64,000 nt of DNA from Primulina eburnea (GCF_022965805.1 NC_133101.1:48626342-48690341), one strand, 5' to 3'. Numbered from the stretch's first letter, positions 11,194 through 22,750 are shown. Notes: generated by a model not told the origin, from the sequence alone. Translations and numbers: made by a program.

Positions 11194-12535
11194 CTAGAGC
11201 CAACTACCCATATGCTTCAAACCAATTGATTCACGATGCATCTCGAATAATGGTCCAGGTAAAGGCTTAGTTAGTGGATCAGCAACATTATCTGCGGAGC
11301 CGACTTTGTCAATCGAGACATCTCCTCTTTCCACAATCTCTCGAAGGATATGGTACTTTCTCAATACATGTTTGGATTTCTGATAAGACCTTGGATCCTT
11401 TGCTTGAGCTATAGCTCCCGTGTTGTCACACAACATCGGGACAGGAGAATTTCTATAAGGAATGACGTCCAACTCTTGGACGAAATTCCTTATCCAAACA
11501 GCCTCCTTTGCCGCATATGATGCAGCAATGTATTCGGCCTCAGTGGTTGAATCCGCAGTACTGTCTTGCTTGGAACTCTTCCAAGAGACAGCAACACCAT
11601 TGAGAATGAATACGAACCCAGAGGTTGACTTCGAGTCATCGATATCGCTTTGGAAGTTAGAGTCGGTATAACCTTCCAATTTCAGTTCTCCGCCCCATAG
11701 ACCAAGAACAACTTATTGGTCCTTCTCAAATACTTTAGGATGTCTTTCACAGCTTTTCAATGTGGAAGACCAGGGTTAGATTGATATCTACTCACTACAC
11801 TTAGTGCGAAAGCCACGTCAAGACATGTAGATATCATCTCATACATGATGCTACCAATCGCAGATGCATAAGGAATGCTTGTCATCGCCGATATCTCTGC
11901 ATCAGTCTTGGGAGACAAAGACTTGGATAGGGACACGCCATGACACATTGGTAGATGTCCTCTCTTGGACTTATCCATCGAGAACCGCTTCACGATGGTA
12001 TCAATGTATGTGGACTGGGTGAGACCAAGCAATCTTTTTTTATCTATCTCTATAGATCTGTATTCCCAATACAGAAGATGCTTCACCCAAGTCCTGCATC
12101 GAAAACTTACTCGCTAACCATATCTTAGTTGATTGCAACATTCCTACATCATTCCCAATGAGTAGAATGTCATCGACATACAACACCAGGAATATCACAG
12201 CACTCCCACTGATCTTCTTATACACACAAGGTTCCTCAGGATTCTTAGTAAAACCAAACTCTTTGATTGTACTATCGAATCTAAGGTTCCAACTCCTAAA
12301 TGTCTTCTTTAGACCATAAATAGGTCTCTGAAGTTTGCATACCATATGCTCACTTCCGACAGATGTAAACCCTTCAGGTTGAGACATGTAAATCTCTTCC
12401 TTAATATCCCCATTAAGAAAGGTTGTCTTCACATCCATCTGCCATATCTCATAGTCATACCATACAGCTATGGCTAGCAATATCCTTATGGACTTGAACA
12501 TTGCAACTGGAGAAAAGGTCCATGTCTTCACATTG
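11194..12535 (-). pseudogene. copia reverse transcriptase - RNase H, broken
   Basis: The reading frames give, in order, RT finger/palm blocks (YEIWQMDVKTTFLNG; YGLKKTFRSWNLRF), the catalytic LYVDDILLIGND, GIQIYRDR, the thumb/connection region (LLGLTQSTYIDTIVKRFSM; IPYASAIGSIMY; VSRYQSNPG) and RNase H ([59 protein letters not shown]). Frameshifts near 12060 and 11690 separate them and no start is present. The protein would copy the element's RNA into DNA. The catalytic YVDD survives but the frame does not. Confidence 0.85.
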
Positions 12536-12540
12536 CAACT

Positions 12541-13939
12541 AGAACCCCGAAGCAAATCATAAAAAAAAATTAAATTTTTTTTTAAAAGGGGTACACGGAC
12601 CCCTTGTAGGGGTCCGTGTACGGGTCCGGGTAGGCACTTTAATTTCTTATTTTTGAAGGAAAACGTACATGGACTCCGTGTAGGGGTCCGGGTAGGCACT
12701 GGACTTGCAAACTCACGAAATTTCACTAACTTATTCATTCACCCTTTCAATCCAAGCCTAAGGACCATGAACCAACACCTCAAGACTCATCCTAGGATGT
12801 TATTACATTGATTCAAACCCATACAAACACCCCAAACGTTCCCAAACATCGACAAGTAACTTCAATACAACAATAACCCACAATTCGGCATCGTTTCGCT
12901 TCCTACGACTTCTATTACATCCCAAGCCAATCCCGAACCAAACTAACCACCAAATAACACCTAAATACATCTCATAGCATATCTAAATGCAGTAGCACAA
13001 GCCCATCAATGCCCAACGAAGCCTGCAACAAATAACTTCAAGAACATATCACTAACATAATTTTTGAGGAAACACAATTTGAGCAGTCCCACGAAAACGG
13101 TCATAACTCACTCAATGTTTACCCAAATATTTCGAATTTTATATCAAATTAAAGGTATCAAAAAGTTCTACAATTCTCAGGTTGAAAATTTTCTCAGATT
13201 TACGACCAAAAAATCGCAGTATTTGAAAAGACAGTAAAAACGAGTTTTCAGATCTAAAAATTTTCTCAAAACTGTTGCAAACCATTTTCTGCTCAAACGA
13301 CGAACATCATACATAAAATTTTACAAATAAAAATAACACGACACATAATATGACGAGATCGATGCAGAAATAACAGAATATACGTGCCTTTTGATGATAA
13401 ACTTTACCGACACGACGATACCGAAGCGGAGAAAGAAGCGAGGTTGATCCGGGACGATGGTGGCTCGATCATCTTGCAATAAAATCGCCGAAAACTTTCT
13501 CGAAAATAGAGGGGAAGGGGGCGGCTGCTTGTTCTCTCAAGAACCCTAAGTTTTCTTTCTTTAAAAATCTGAAAATGAATGTGTAGGTGTGTTGTGTGTT
13601 TTAGTGTGTGTAAAAACGTGTAAGTGTTTGTGAGTGTGTGTACGTGTGTGTGGGTTTTTTATTAGGAGAAATTAGTGCTAATTTAATTGATAAAAATACT
13701 AATAAAGATTACCCCCACACTAATTTTAACAAGACTCTTAAATTAAAATAACACCCACCAAAATGCTAATTTTAAAAGTTTTAAAATCTTAATGTTACCA
13801 ACTAAATGATTTAGGCTCAAAGATGCTAAAACTAAATAAATCATTAAATTGCACCATCCTCAACTTAAAATAAATTACTACACTTTCAAATTGCCAAAAA
13901 TCATCACCGGTCTTTTCCTCTATCCCGCCTCGAATAATC
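12541..13939 (-). mobile_element. Family-A LTR M1, inner part
   Basis: The sequence resumes at AGAACCCCGAAGC and runs to GCCTCGAATAATC, closely matching 15226-16620. It includes two palindromic CACGGACC units (about 12592-12700) and the leader region. The terminal 200 bp or so of the LTR (ending GGGCACTACA in other copies) are replaced by a SINE-like dimer. Confidence 0.8.
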
Positions 13940-14163
13940 ACACTGGAGTTTCTACCTTCTCAGGATTAGAACCCAAGACCTCCTGGACTTATATAGATCT
14001 TGGCAGCAATCATGGTATTGCTGCCAAGATCTATATAAGTCCAGAAGGTCTTGGGTTCTAATCCTGGGAAGGTAGAAACTCCAGTGCCTGGGCTGGACAA
14101 GTCCTATGCGTAATGGTGCGTGGGTATGGGCCGAGGCCCATGCTATGCCATGGCCCATGACTG
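13940..14163. mobile_element. SINE-like head-to-head dimer 1
   Basis: A 144-bp near-perfect palindrome (13942-14085) has arms of about 72 bp running from ACTGGAGTTTCTACC to GGTAGAAACTCCAGT. The right arm continues through GCCTGGGCTGG to CCCATGACTGT at about 14163. Each arm carries GGTTCTAATCC, one base from the tRNA B-box consensus. The A-box has been lost from this copy's centre but is present in dimer 2. I read it as two tRNA-related SINEs facing away from each other. Confidence 0.6.
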
Positions 14164-16620
14164 TTAACGTACCGTACTTTTACAATTCAAAATTTGCGGA
14201 AAAATTAAAATTTTCTTGAATAAACGTGAACATTAAAAATTCGATAAAATAACTGTACGTCTCAATCATTTGTCACAAACAAAGGTCTAAAAATAGAGTT
14301 TGACAAAAGTGTTTGAACATTTTCATAAAAACTTAAAACATGACGGTCCTCGGGTTTAGCCTCCCGCTCAGTCCAAGCTTGCTCCTTGGTCCCCACCTCC
14401 TGTCTCCTCATAGACATCCTCACATGCATCGATCAAGTCTAGTGACTCTAAAGACTCAACACGTATAAACTGGAGATAACGAGTACTACGTAATAAAATC
14501 ACATGCAGCTTTAAAATAGGACATACATACTTTAAACTTGAACTTGTAAGATAAAACTTGAACATACGTACATACATACGTAGACGTGCCATAAACTTTT
14601 CTTAAACATTCTTGCATACTTGAACATACTTAAACATACATGGCTTCATCATTTTTGCGTAGAGGATGTTTCAAAGCAAGTGACTCATAACATAATTTAC
14701 CTGATCAGACTAAACCACAGTACTTGGATGACAGGGACGTATCCACTGCCACAAACATGAGGTCCCCGTTCATAATTTAACGGGCTGATTGGTCAACGTT
14801 AATAATTTAACGCTTTCCAATCACGATCTAAACCCGTTCATAATTTAACGAGGCAGAGAGGTCCTCGGCCACGTTCAGCGACTTCCAAACCCATTCATAA
14901 TTTGGTCACAAGACAATTAGCATACCTCAAAAACTTGAAATTTTTTTTTTGCACGTCAACATACTTACTTGGCGTTGAGGGATTCGTTGGATTTCACTTG
15001 GGGCCGCTACTGCACATACTAACATGAATTCTAAATACTTAACTTGCATGTCTTAGACGTAGGTACTCGAGCTCACCACCAAAGTGAATAAGTAGCTTAT
15101 GACATTCTAGTTCGCTCCGGACTTGAACTCGTTTAATCATCGTACTAAACCATGACATAAAACCACAAAACAAATCCTATATTTTTACATAAATAAATTT
15201 TAACCATGGTGCTAAACCATGATATAGAACCCCGAAGCAAATCATAATAAAAATTAAATTTTTTTTAAAAGGGGTACACGGACCCCTTGTAGGGGTCCGT
15301 GTACGGGTCCGGGTAGGAACTTTAATTTCTTATTTTTGAAGGAAAATGTACATGGACTCCGTGTAGGGGTCCGGGTAGGCACTGGACTTGCAAACTCACG
15401 AAATTTCACTAACTTATTCATTCATCCTTTCAATCCAAGCCTAAGGACCATGAACCAACACCTCAAGACTCATCCTAGGATGTTATTACATTGATTCAAA
15501 CCCATACAAACACCCCAAACGTTCCCAAACATCGACAAGTAACTTCAATACAACAATAACCCACAATTCGGCATCGTTTCGCTTCCTACGACTTCTATTA
15601 CATCCCAAGCCAATCCCGAACCAAACTAACCACCAAATAACACCTAAATACATCTCATAGCATATCTAAATGCAGTAGCACAAGCCCATCGATGCCCAAC
15701 GAAGCCTGCAACAAATAACTTCAAGAACATATCACTAACATAATTTTTGAGGAAACACAATTTGAGCAGTCCCACGAAAACGGTCATAACTCACTCAATG
15801 TTTACCCAAATATTTCGATTTTATATCAAATCAAAGGTATCGAAAAGTTCTACAATTCTCAGGTTGAAAATTTTCTCAGATTTACGACCAAAAAATCGCA
15901 GTATTTGAAAAGACAGTAAAAACGAGTTTTCAGATCTAAAAATTTTCTCAAAACTATTGCAAACCATTTTCTGCTCAAACGACGAACATCATACATAAAA
16001 TTTTACGCATAAAAATAACACGAAACTTAATATGACGAGATCGATGCAGAAATAACAGAATATATGTGCCTTTTGATGATAAACTTTACCGACACGGCGA
16101 CACCGAAGCGGAGAAAGAAGCGAGGTTGATCCGGGACGATGGTGGCTCGATTATCTTGCAATAAAATCGCCAAAAACTTTCTCGAAAATAGAGGGGAAGG
16201 GGGCGGCTGCTTGTTCTCTCAAGAACCCTAAGTTTTCTTTCTTTAAAAATCTGAAAATGAATGTGTAGGTGTGTTGTGGGTTTTAGTGTGTGTAAAAACA
16301 TGTAAGTGTTTGTGAGTGTGTGTACGTGTGTGTGGGTTTTTTATTAGGAAAAATTAGTGCTAATTTAATTGATAAAAATACTAATAAAGATTAACCCACA
16401 CTAATTTTAACAAGACTCTTAAATTAAAATAACACCCACCAAAATGCTAATTTTAAAAATTTTAAAATCTTAAAGTTACCAACTAAATGATTTAGGCTCA
16501 AAGATGCTAAAACTAAATAAATCATTAAATTGCCCCATCCTCAACTTAAAATAAATTACCACACTTTCGAATTGCCAAAAATCATCACCGGTCTTTTCCT
16601 CTATCCCGCCTCGAATAATC
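14162..16620 (-). mobile_element. Family-A LTR M2
   Basis: This minus-strand LTR runs from TGTTAACGTACCGTACTTT to GCCTCGAATAATC. It contains two CACGGACC palindrome units at about 15276-15381 and the leader region. It stops at the same base as M1, again followed by a SINE-like dimer. Its first 770 bp are nearly identical to the start of M3, and its last 1.4 kb to M1, which points to tandem duplication of an LTR-plus-SINE unit of about 2.7 kb. Confidence 0.82.
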
Positions 16621-16876
16621 ACACTGGAGTTTCTACCTTCCCAGGATTAGAACCCAAGACCTCCTGGACTTATATAGATCTTGGCAGCAATCCTGGTACC
16701 AGTTGAGCTACTAGATCAACTGGTACCAGGATTGCTGCCAAGATCTATATAAGTCCAGGAGGTCTTGGGTTCTAATCATGGGAAGATAGAAACTCCAGTG
16801 CCTGGGCTGGAGAATTCCTATGCGTAATGGTGCATGGGTATGGGCCGAGGCCCATGCTATGCCATGGCCCATGACT
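16621..16876. mobile_element. SINE-like head-to-head dimer 2
   Basis: A 177-bp palindrome (16623-16799) keeps the centre that dimer 1 has lost. On the minus strand the left unit has TAGCTCAACTGG (16699-16710), a full match to the A-box consensus TRGCNNARYNGG. On the plus strand the right unit has TAGATCAACTGG (16712-16723). GGTTCTAATC follows in each as a B-box candidate. The right unit runs on to about 16876. This order of boxes is that of a tRNA-derived Pol III promoter, so two SINE copies joined at their 5' ends is the best reading. A foldback DNA element is the alternative. Confidence 0.62.
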
Positions 16877-19631
16877 GTTAACGTACCGTACTTTTACAAT
16901 TCAAAATTTGCGGAAAAATTAAAATTTTCTTGAATAAACGTGAACATTAAAAATTCGATAAAATAACTGTACGTCTCAATCATTTGTCACAAACAAAGGT
17001 CTAAAAATAGAGTTTGACAAAAGTGTTTGAACATTTTCATAAAAACTTAAAAACATGGCGGTCCTCGGGTTTAGCCTCCCGCTCAGTCCAAGCTTGCTCC
17101 TTGGTCCCCACCTCTTGTCTCCTCATAGACATCCTCACATGCATCGATCAAGTCTAGTGACTCTAAAGACTCAACACGTATAAACTGGAGATAACGAGTA
17201 CTACGTAATAAAATCACATGCAGCTTTAAAATAGGACATACATACTTTAAACTTGAACTTGTAAGATAAAACTTGAACATACGTACATACATACGTAGAC
17301 GTGCCATAAACTTTTCTTAAACATTCTTGCATACTTGAACATACTTAAACATACATGGCTTCATCATTTTTGCTTAGAGAATGTTTCAAAGCAAGTGACT
17401 CATAACATAATTTACCTGATCAGACTAAACCACAGTACTTAAATGACAGGGACGTATCCACTGCCACAAACATGAGGTCCCCGTTCATAATTTAACGGGC
17501 TGATTGGTCAACGTTAATAATTTAACGCTTTCCAATCACGATCTAAACTCGTTCATAATTTAACGAGGCAGAGAGGTCCTCGGTCACGTTCACCGACTTC
17601 CAAACCCATTCATAATTTGGTCACAAGACAATTAGCATACCTCAAAAACTTGAAATATTTTTTTTTTCACGTCAGAATACTTACTTGGCGTTGGGGGATT
17701 CGTTGGGCTTCGATTGGGGCCGTTGCTGCACACACTAACCATGAATTTACAATACTTAACTTGCATTGCTTTGACGTAGGTACACATGCTCACCACCAAA
17801 CTCCATAAATAACTTAAGACGTTCTAAAATACTCGGGAATTGACCTCATTTAAATCAATGTACTAAACCATAACAAGAAATCCCAAAGCAAACGTTTAAG
17901 TTTTCCCAAAACATGAAGTACACGGACCCCGGGTCCGGGTCCGTGCATGGGTCCGTGTCTGTGCACAAATAAAGTACCAACAAAAGGAAGGGACACGGAC
18001 CCTGTGCCCGGGTCCGGCTCCTGGTCCGTGTAGACTCGGTAAAAATACACTTCGAAGGATATAAACGCACGGACCCCGTGCCCTGGTCCGTGTGGGGGTC
18101 CATGTACTCTCGCAAAAATGACAGTCAAGAAGAAACAAAGACACGGACCTCGTGCCAGGGTCCGTGTACTCTCGTTGGACGCGAACTCATGAAAATGCTA
18201 TACATGTCATGCTTACATTCTAGACTTGTTCGTACGGACCATGAATGATACCTCGAGACACATCCTAGCATGCCAAAACATAGAATCAACTTCATAAAAG
18301 CACCCAAAGCAATGGCGTCCACCTTACGATACATACAATTCAAAAACGTGGCAATTGACACCAAATCGGTTCCTACGACTTCTAGTGTATTCGAGTGCCT
18401 ATCAACGTCGAACGACATGTCAAATAACAACCCCAACATCATACTGATCATACCTAGATGCAGCAACGATCACCCGTCGATTTCCAACGAAGCCTGCCAC
18501 AAAAAAATCTCAAAAACGCATCAATACATAAATTTGCTGAAAAATGCAGTTTGAGCAGTCCCCCCGAAAAACGTCATAACTCACTCAATTTTTATCCAAA
18601 TATATCGAATTTTATATCAAATCGAAGGTATCAAAAATTTCTACAATTTTCACGTTGAAAGATTTCTCAGATTCACGACCGAAAATCAAAGTTTAAAAAA
18701 TGACATCAAAAACGAGTTTTCAAATCTAAAATTATTTCAAAACAGATCCAAACCATTTTTCGCTCAAACGACGAACGTCACACATATATTTTTATGCATA
18801 AAATAACGCAACACATAATATGACATGATCGATGCAGCAAAATAAATATTATACGTGCCTTTTGATATTAAACGTTACCGAACGACGTCACCGAAGCGGA
18901 GCTAGAAGCGAGGTTGATCCGGGGCAATTAAGGCACTAAGATCTTGCAATAAAACTCGCGAGAATTTGCTGGAATAAGGGCATGGAAGGGACGGTTGCTC
19001 TCTTGTTCAAGAACCCTAGGTTTTGCTCTTTAAGAATACTAAAATCTGAAAAATAAAAAGTGTGTGTGTGTGTTGTGTGTTTTACGTGAGGAGTGTGTGT
19101 AAAAGTGTGTGTGTGCGTGTGATAGGTAGTCAATTTAGGAAAAAATTATTGCTTCATACAATATTTAACGTGCTAAACAAGGTGATAATAAAAAGGTTAA
19201 CTAAATTAACAATTAATTAAAATATTACTCCCACTCATCTTTAAGTAATAATCCCCTAGTAAAGAAAAAAATAAAGTGCACACTAGCAAAACTTTAAAAG
19301 TTTTAAAATGTTAAAATCACTAAGTGAATAACTTTTGCTTTAAAATGCTAAACTTAATAAATTACTTAAAACGCCCCATTCTCAGCTTAAAATAAAATAT
19401 CACATTTTAAATTGCCAAAAATCGTCACATGTCCTTCCTTCGATCCCGCCTCGAATAATCGCCTGAACGTGAAACTCAAAAAGTATTTTAACGTGCACCA
19501 CATAAACATAATTAATTTAAAATAATACATTTAAATAAATCATGCACTACTAAGACTCGTTAAAATTAAATAAATGCTTTAATAAGTAAATAAATGCATG
19601 AGTTATACGTGTATTGAATTTGGACACTAAA
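16876..19631 (-). mobile_element. Family-A LTR M3, nearly complete
   Basis: This minus-strand LTR runs from TGTTAACGTACC to TTTGGACACTAAA, the decayed form of the usual TTTGGGCACTACA end, giving about 2.76 kb. It has four CACGGACC-type palindromes (17918-18172) and the leader region with candidate intron ends. After about 17645 it diverges clearly from M2, so it is older outside the duplicated part. No element body is attached to it. Confidence 0.82.
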
Positions 19632-20152
19632 GTTGGAAAGACCCGTCTTGATACAGTGAGGACAATCGTCGAATCTGGGACGTTACAAGTAGTATCAGAG
19701 CCGACCTCTCTTAGTACGGTGTTGTTCGGGGACGAACCAAGCGGAAGCTGGTGGGCAAGTGAGGCCCGGGGCCGAAGAGGGCGGGGGGTGATCGCCGGTG
19801 CCATCAGTTGCACGGACAATGAGCGGCTCCTGACAGGCTTCTAGGTGGAGGGAACATGAATGAACCGACCCACACGGGAATGAGAGGGATTCCGGGACTG
19901 TTCAATGTAATTGACTGTACAGTTGAAGAGGGATTAAAAGATTTGATTGGTACTACTCATATCACGAAGGTGCATCTTCTTTTCGATAGTTCATCACATA
20001 AGAACTCCAAAGTTAAGCGTGCTTGACTTGGGGCAATTTTGGGATGGGTGACCTCCTGTGAAGTTTCTCAGGGTGCGTGTGAGTGAGGACATACGAACGC
20101 TGGAAAGACCCGTCTTGATACAGTGAGGACAATCGTCGAATCTGGGACGTTA
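19632..20152 (+). mobile_element. Cassandra TRIM element with 5S-like 3' LTR
   Basis: The end of a 5' LTR (to GGGACGTTACA at 19687) is followed by a primer-binding site TAGTATCAGAGCC (19690-19702; one base from the tRNA-Met complement), about 200 bp of non-coding internal sequence, and a 3' LTR starting at about 19906-19916. That LTR contains the 5S-like AGTTAAGCGTGCTTGACT and GGGATGGGTGACCTCCTG and ends GGGACGTTA at 20152. Both LTRs end in the same 50-base stretch. This is the Cassandra layout. The first LTR has lost its start and the second its last two bases. Confidence 0.85.
19970..20085 (+). other. 5S rRNA-derived segment in the Cassandra LTR
   Basis: AGAACTCCAAAGTTAAGCG, GCTTGACTTGG and GATGGGTGACCTCC match the plant 5S rRNA internal control region in order and spacing, with the A-box and C-box areas best kept. 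The surrounding bases depart from 5S. It is a Pol III promoter relic in a retrotransposon, not a ribosomal gene. Confidence 0.78.
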
Positions 20153-20177
20153 AGTAGCAAAAGTACGGTACGTTATA

Positions 20178-20189
20178 GTTGGTATCAGA
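20178..20189 (+). other. Primer-binding site of A1 (initiator tRNA-Met)
   Basis: TGGTATCAGAGC, two bases after the LTR end, is complementary to the 3' end of initiator tRNA-Met. The last LTR bases are CGTTATA instead of the CGTTACA of the 3' LTR. Confidence 0.85.
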
Positions 20190-20868
20190 GCGGTGTTCAT
20201 GTAAAGGGTTATGCCTACTGCCAGTCGCAAGAAGCTCATGAAGTCACACCTCAAGTCTATAAGTTTTAAGGTTTCAAATTTATGATATGTAGTAAGCATA
20301 AAGTTCTGATTTCAGCATGTGCATATCTTTAAGTTCAAGTACGTGCATCTTATGTTGTCTATATCATGTTCGTGCATGTGGGGTTTACGTGTTGGGTAAA
20401 TTATTGGAACAGTATGCCTCCTAGACGTGTGATCGACCGTGAAGCAAGGGACGAGGATAGAGAGACTCGTGAGGAGAGGAGAGACGCTCCTCCACCTACG
20501 CCTCCACCTCCAGACATGCAGGCACAGATGCTTGCAGGAATGACTCAGTTCTTCGCTCATTTTGCGGGGAACCAGGCTACAGCAGCAGGTGTAGGGGCGA
20601 GGCCCTAACCGGAAGCAGTGTATGAAAGGTTTAGGAGGATGAGTCCAAAGGAGTTCTCGGGTACCACTGACCCGATGATAGCTGAAGGATGGATCAAATC
20701 CATTGAGGTAATATTCGACTTTATGGAACTGACTAATGCAGACAGGGTTAGATGTGCCACCTTCTTGTTGACTAGGGATGCTAGATTATGGTGGGAGAGC
20801 GCATCAGTGGCAGTGAACTTGCAGACTTTGTCTTGGACTGGATTCAAGGAAGTGTTCTTTTCCAAGTA

Positions 20869-21629
20869 TGATGTGAATCTTGACACGAATAAATAGCAAA
20901 CACGATTAAAAATAAATTGCACCCTCTATTCAATTGCGATAATAAGATTCGTGTGTTTTCCCGATCTTTGAGACAAGTAATTGTGTAATATTCACCTCTA
21001 AATCACGAACGATTTAGCAACAAATATTAACGAAGGTAAACAATCGAAATTCAAGCGAACCTTCAAAGAACTTGTCTTTGACAATCCGAGTGAAAAACAA
21101 TCGACAAACGCCACAAAAGATAAATCTTTTGATAAGTTTGATTTTTGAAAAACACCTAAGTGTATTTGAGAGAAAATCTCACAATTTGATATCAAATCAA
21201 TAATGAACAAAAGTTAAAAGTTTACATGGTATTCTAACTTATATATAGTTAACAAAACCCTAAATATAAAAATTGCATATTTAAAGATATCAAATCTACT
21301 TGACAAAATAATTATAATTAAAACTCCAAAGAAGGAAAAATCTGCGCGAAATCGTATGTGACACGGACCCCGTGTAGAGATCTGGAAGGGGGTCCGTGTA
21401 GGCAAGGTATTTCTCATTCTCGAATGTAAGGGACACGGACCCCGTGTACAGGTCCGTGTACACGTCCGTGTAGCCTCGGTCAGCTTCTACTTGATTGTGA
21501 TGCAACCCGAACCCTTCGAGCCTTGTTTCTAAGCTTTTATTGGTTGGATGAAGGACAACATTCAAAATCTTCAAGCGTCCTCTCGGGATCGGTTCTTGGA
21601 ACGCATAGTGGCTGGCTAGATTCACATCA
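20869..21629 (-). repeat. 3' LTR of element C
   Basis: A 761-bp LTR runs TGATGTGAATCTTGACACG to TAGATTCACATCA on the plus strand. The ends are inverted (TGATGTGAATC / GATTCACATCA). It contains two CACGGACC/GGTCCGTG palindromes at about 21359-21473, the same motif as family-A LTRs. The gag-like frame runs into this LTR and stops at 21296. Confidence 0.88.
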
Positions 21630-22429
21630 CACTCCCTTTCTTTAAAAAGATTTGTCCTCAAATCTTGTCTTTCTTGATAGCTAGGAAGATCAATGTATTC
21701 CATGCCTTTTCCACAATCCTGCAAGTAGAGTTTAACAATGCTCGGGATCGAACCGGCTATTTCACTAAAATAAAATAAACCAACTTTGCACAGATGTACA
21801 TGAAGTGGTTTATTCAAAATAAAGAATCGCTCATCCTCACTCTTTTGGGCCACACACATAATTTCTTTTTTTGTTTGCTTGACCTCTTTTTCACACAACT
21901 CTTTATTTTCATCGATGGCCATCTCACTCTTTTTATCACTCCTTTTTTCGACCATCTCATTTTCTTTTTCTCTCAACTCATAACAAAATGATTCATCAAT
22001 ACAAATTACATTTGTAGACAGTTGAGCACAAGAAACAACTTGAATATCATCTAACAACTCACCCTCCACAGCACAACACTCAATACTCGCATGAGACACA
22101 ATATCGACATTCAAATCATCCACAAGTTTGGCTTTAAGGTTCGAAGTGGAATCCACAACCTTCATTTCCTCAATTGGACATTGGCTAATATGATGTCCAA
22201 ACTCTAGACACCAAACACATTGAATATCACAAGTACTAATTTTTGAAATTTTAGATGTACCTTGATATCCACGTTTTGAACTCCTCGCTGGTGTCGCCAT
22301 GCTTCTCTCCTCTTTACCCATCCTTCCAATCTCATCAACTCGCCCATACTTTTCACGCATATGTTTAAATTTTTCCTCCATTCTTTTTCCAAATTCTACC
22401 AACAATGACTGAAACTCACTATCAAGCAT
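21296..22429 (-). CDS. Gag-like protein of element C (377 codons)
   Basis: The only long frame of element C starts MLDSEFQSLLVEFGKRMEEK. A charged helical N-terminus is followed by one CCHC zinc knuckle (CVWCLEFGHHISQC, about residues 70-83). An acidic/lysine-rich middle follows (EKENEMVEKRSDKKSE, probably coiled or disordered), then LPSYQERQDLRTNLFKERE, which overlies the purine tract. The last 110 or so codons lie in the LTR and translate the palindrome array, so the true C-terminus may matter little. The knuckle suggests RNA binding as in Gag. No major Gag core domain is recognised and function is unknown. Confidence 0.55.
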   Translation of the reverse strand: MLDSEFQSLLVEFGKRMEEKFKHMREKYGRVDEIGRMGKEERSMATPARSSKRGYQGTSKISKISTCDIQCVWCLEFGHHISQCPIEEMKVVDSTSNLKAKLVDDLNVDIVSHASIECCAVEGELLDDIQVVSCAQLSTNVICIDESFCYELREKENEMVEKRSDKKSEMAIDENKELCEKEVKQTKKEIMCVAQKSEDERFFILNKPLHVHLCKVGLFYFSEIAGSIPSIVKLYLQDCGKGMEYIDLPSYQERQDLRTNLFKERECDVNLASHYAFQEPIPRGRLKILNVVLHPTNKSLETRLEGFGLHHNQVEADRGYTDVYTDLYTGSVSLTFENEKYLAYTDPLPDLYTGSVSHTISRRFFLLWSFNYNYFVK

Positions 22430-22470
22430 ATTGCATCTTTTTTTTTAATTTTAAATTTTTTTTTTCGGGT

Positions 22471-22750
22471 GAACAGTACGCTACAATACCGTGAACAGTA
22501 AATCCGGAGAATAAACTGTAAGTTCGATCCGTGAACAGTAACTCCGATCGTGAATAGTACATCCGACACAATGAACAGTTCCGTGAATAGTAAATTCGGC
22601 GGCAATGAACAGTAAAATAGTCTGATGAACAGTTCCGTGAATAGTAAATTCGGCGGTGACGAATAGTAAAATCGGCGGATGAACAGTATCGTAAATAGTA
22701 AAACCGTTAATGAACAGTCCCGTCAGATGAATAGTCCCGGCGATGAAGAG
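22471..22750. repeat. Short repeat block GAACAGT/GAATAGT in the leader of element C
   Basis: About fifteen imperfect units of (G/A)TGAACAGT or GTGAATAGTAAA with 8-15 variable bases between them lie between the primer-binding site and the gag-like frame. On the element's sense strand the core reads ACTGTTCAC. No palindrome is evident. A T/A homopolymer follows at 22758-22778. Confidence 0.75.

Larger units (their letters stand above)
9151..12540 (-). mobile_element. Ty1/copia element, 5'-truncated
   Basis: On the minus strand this holds a broken RT, RNase H, a purine-rich GTGAGAGAT stretch, and a 3' LTR that begins TGTTAGAGTAGGTGCCC at 11179 and ends at about 9151. Everything upstream of the RT start is missing; the break near 12540 joins directly to a family-A LTR. 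There is no second LTR and no target duplication, so this is a truncated relic. Its LTR is related to the solo copia LTR at 43785-45940 (same TGTTAGAGTAG start, similar size). Confidence 0.85.

Noticed and set aside
16699..16778. tRNA gene from A-box and B-box
   Set aside because: The sequence between the boxes does not fold into a cloverleaf that I can draw, and it lies in an inverted dimer that occurs twice.
19970..20085. Functional 5S rRNA gene
   Set aside because: Similarity is limited to control-region blocks; flanks are Cassandra LTR with primer-binding site and paired LTR ends.
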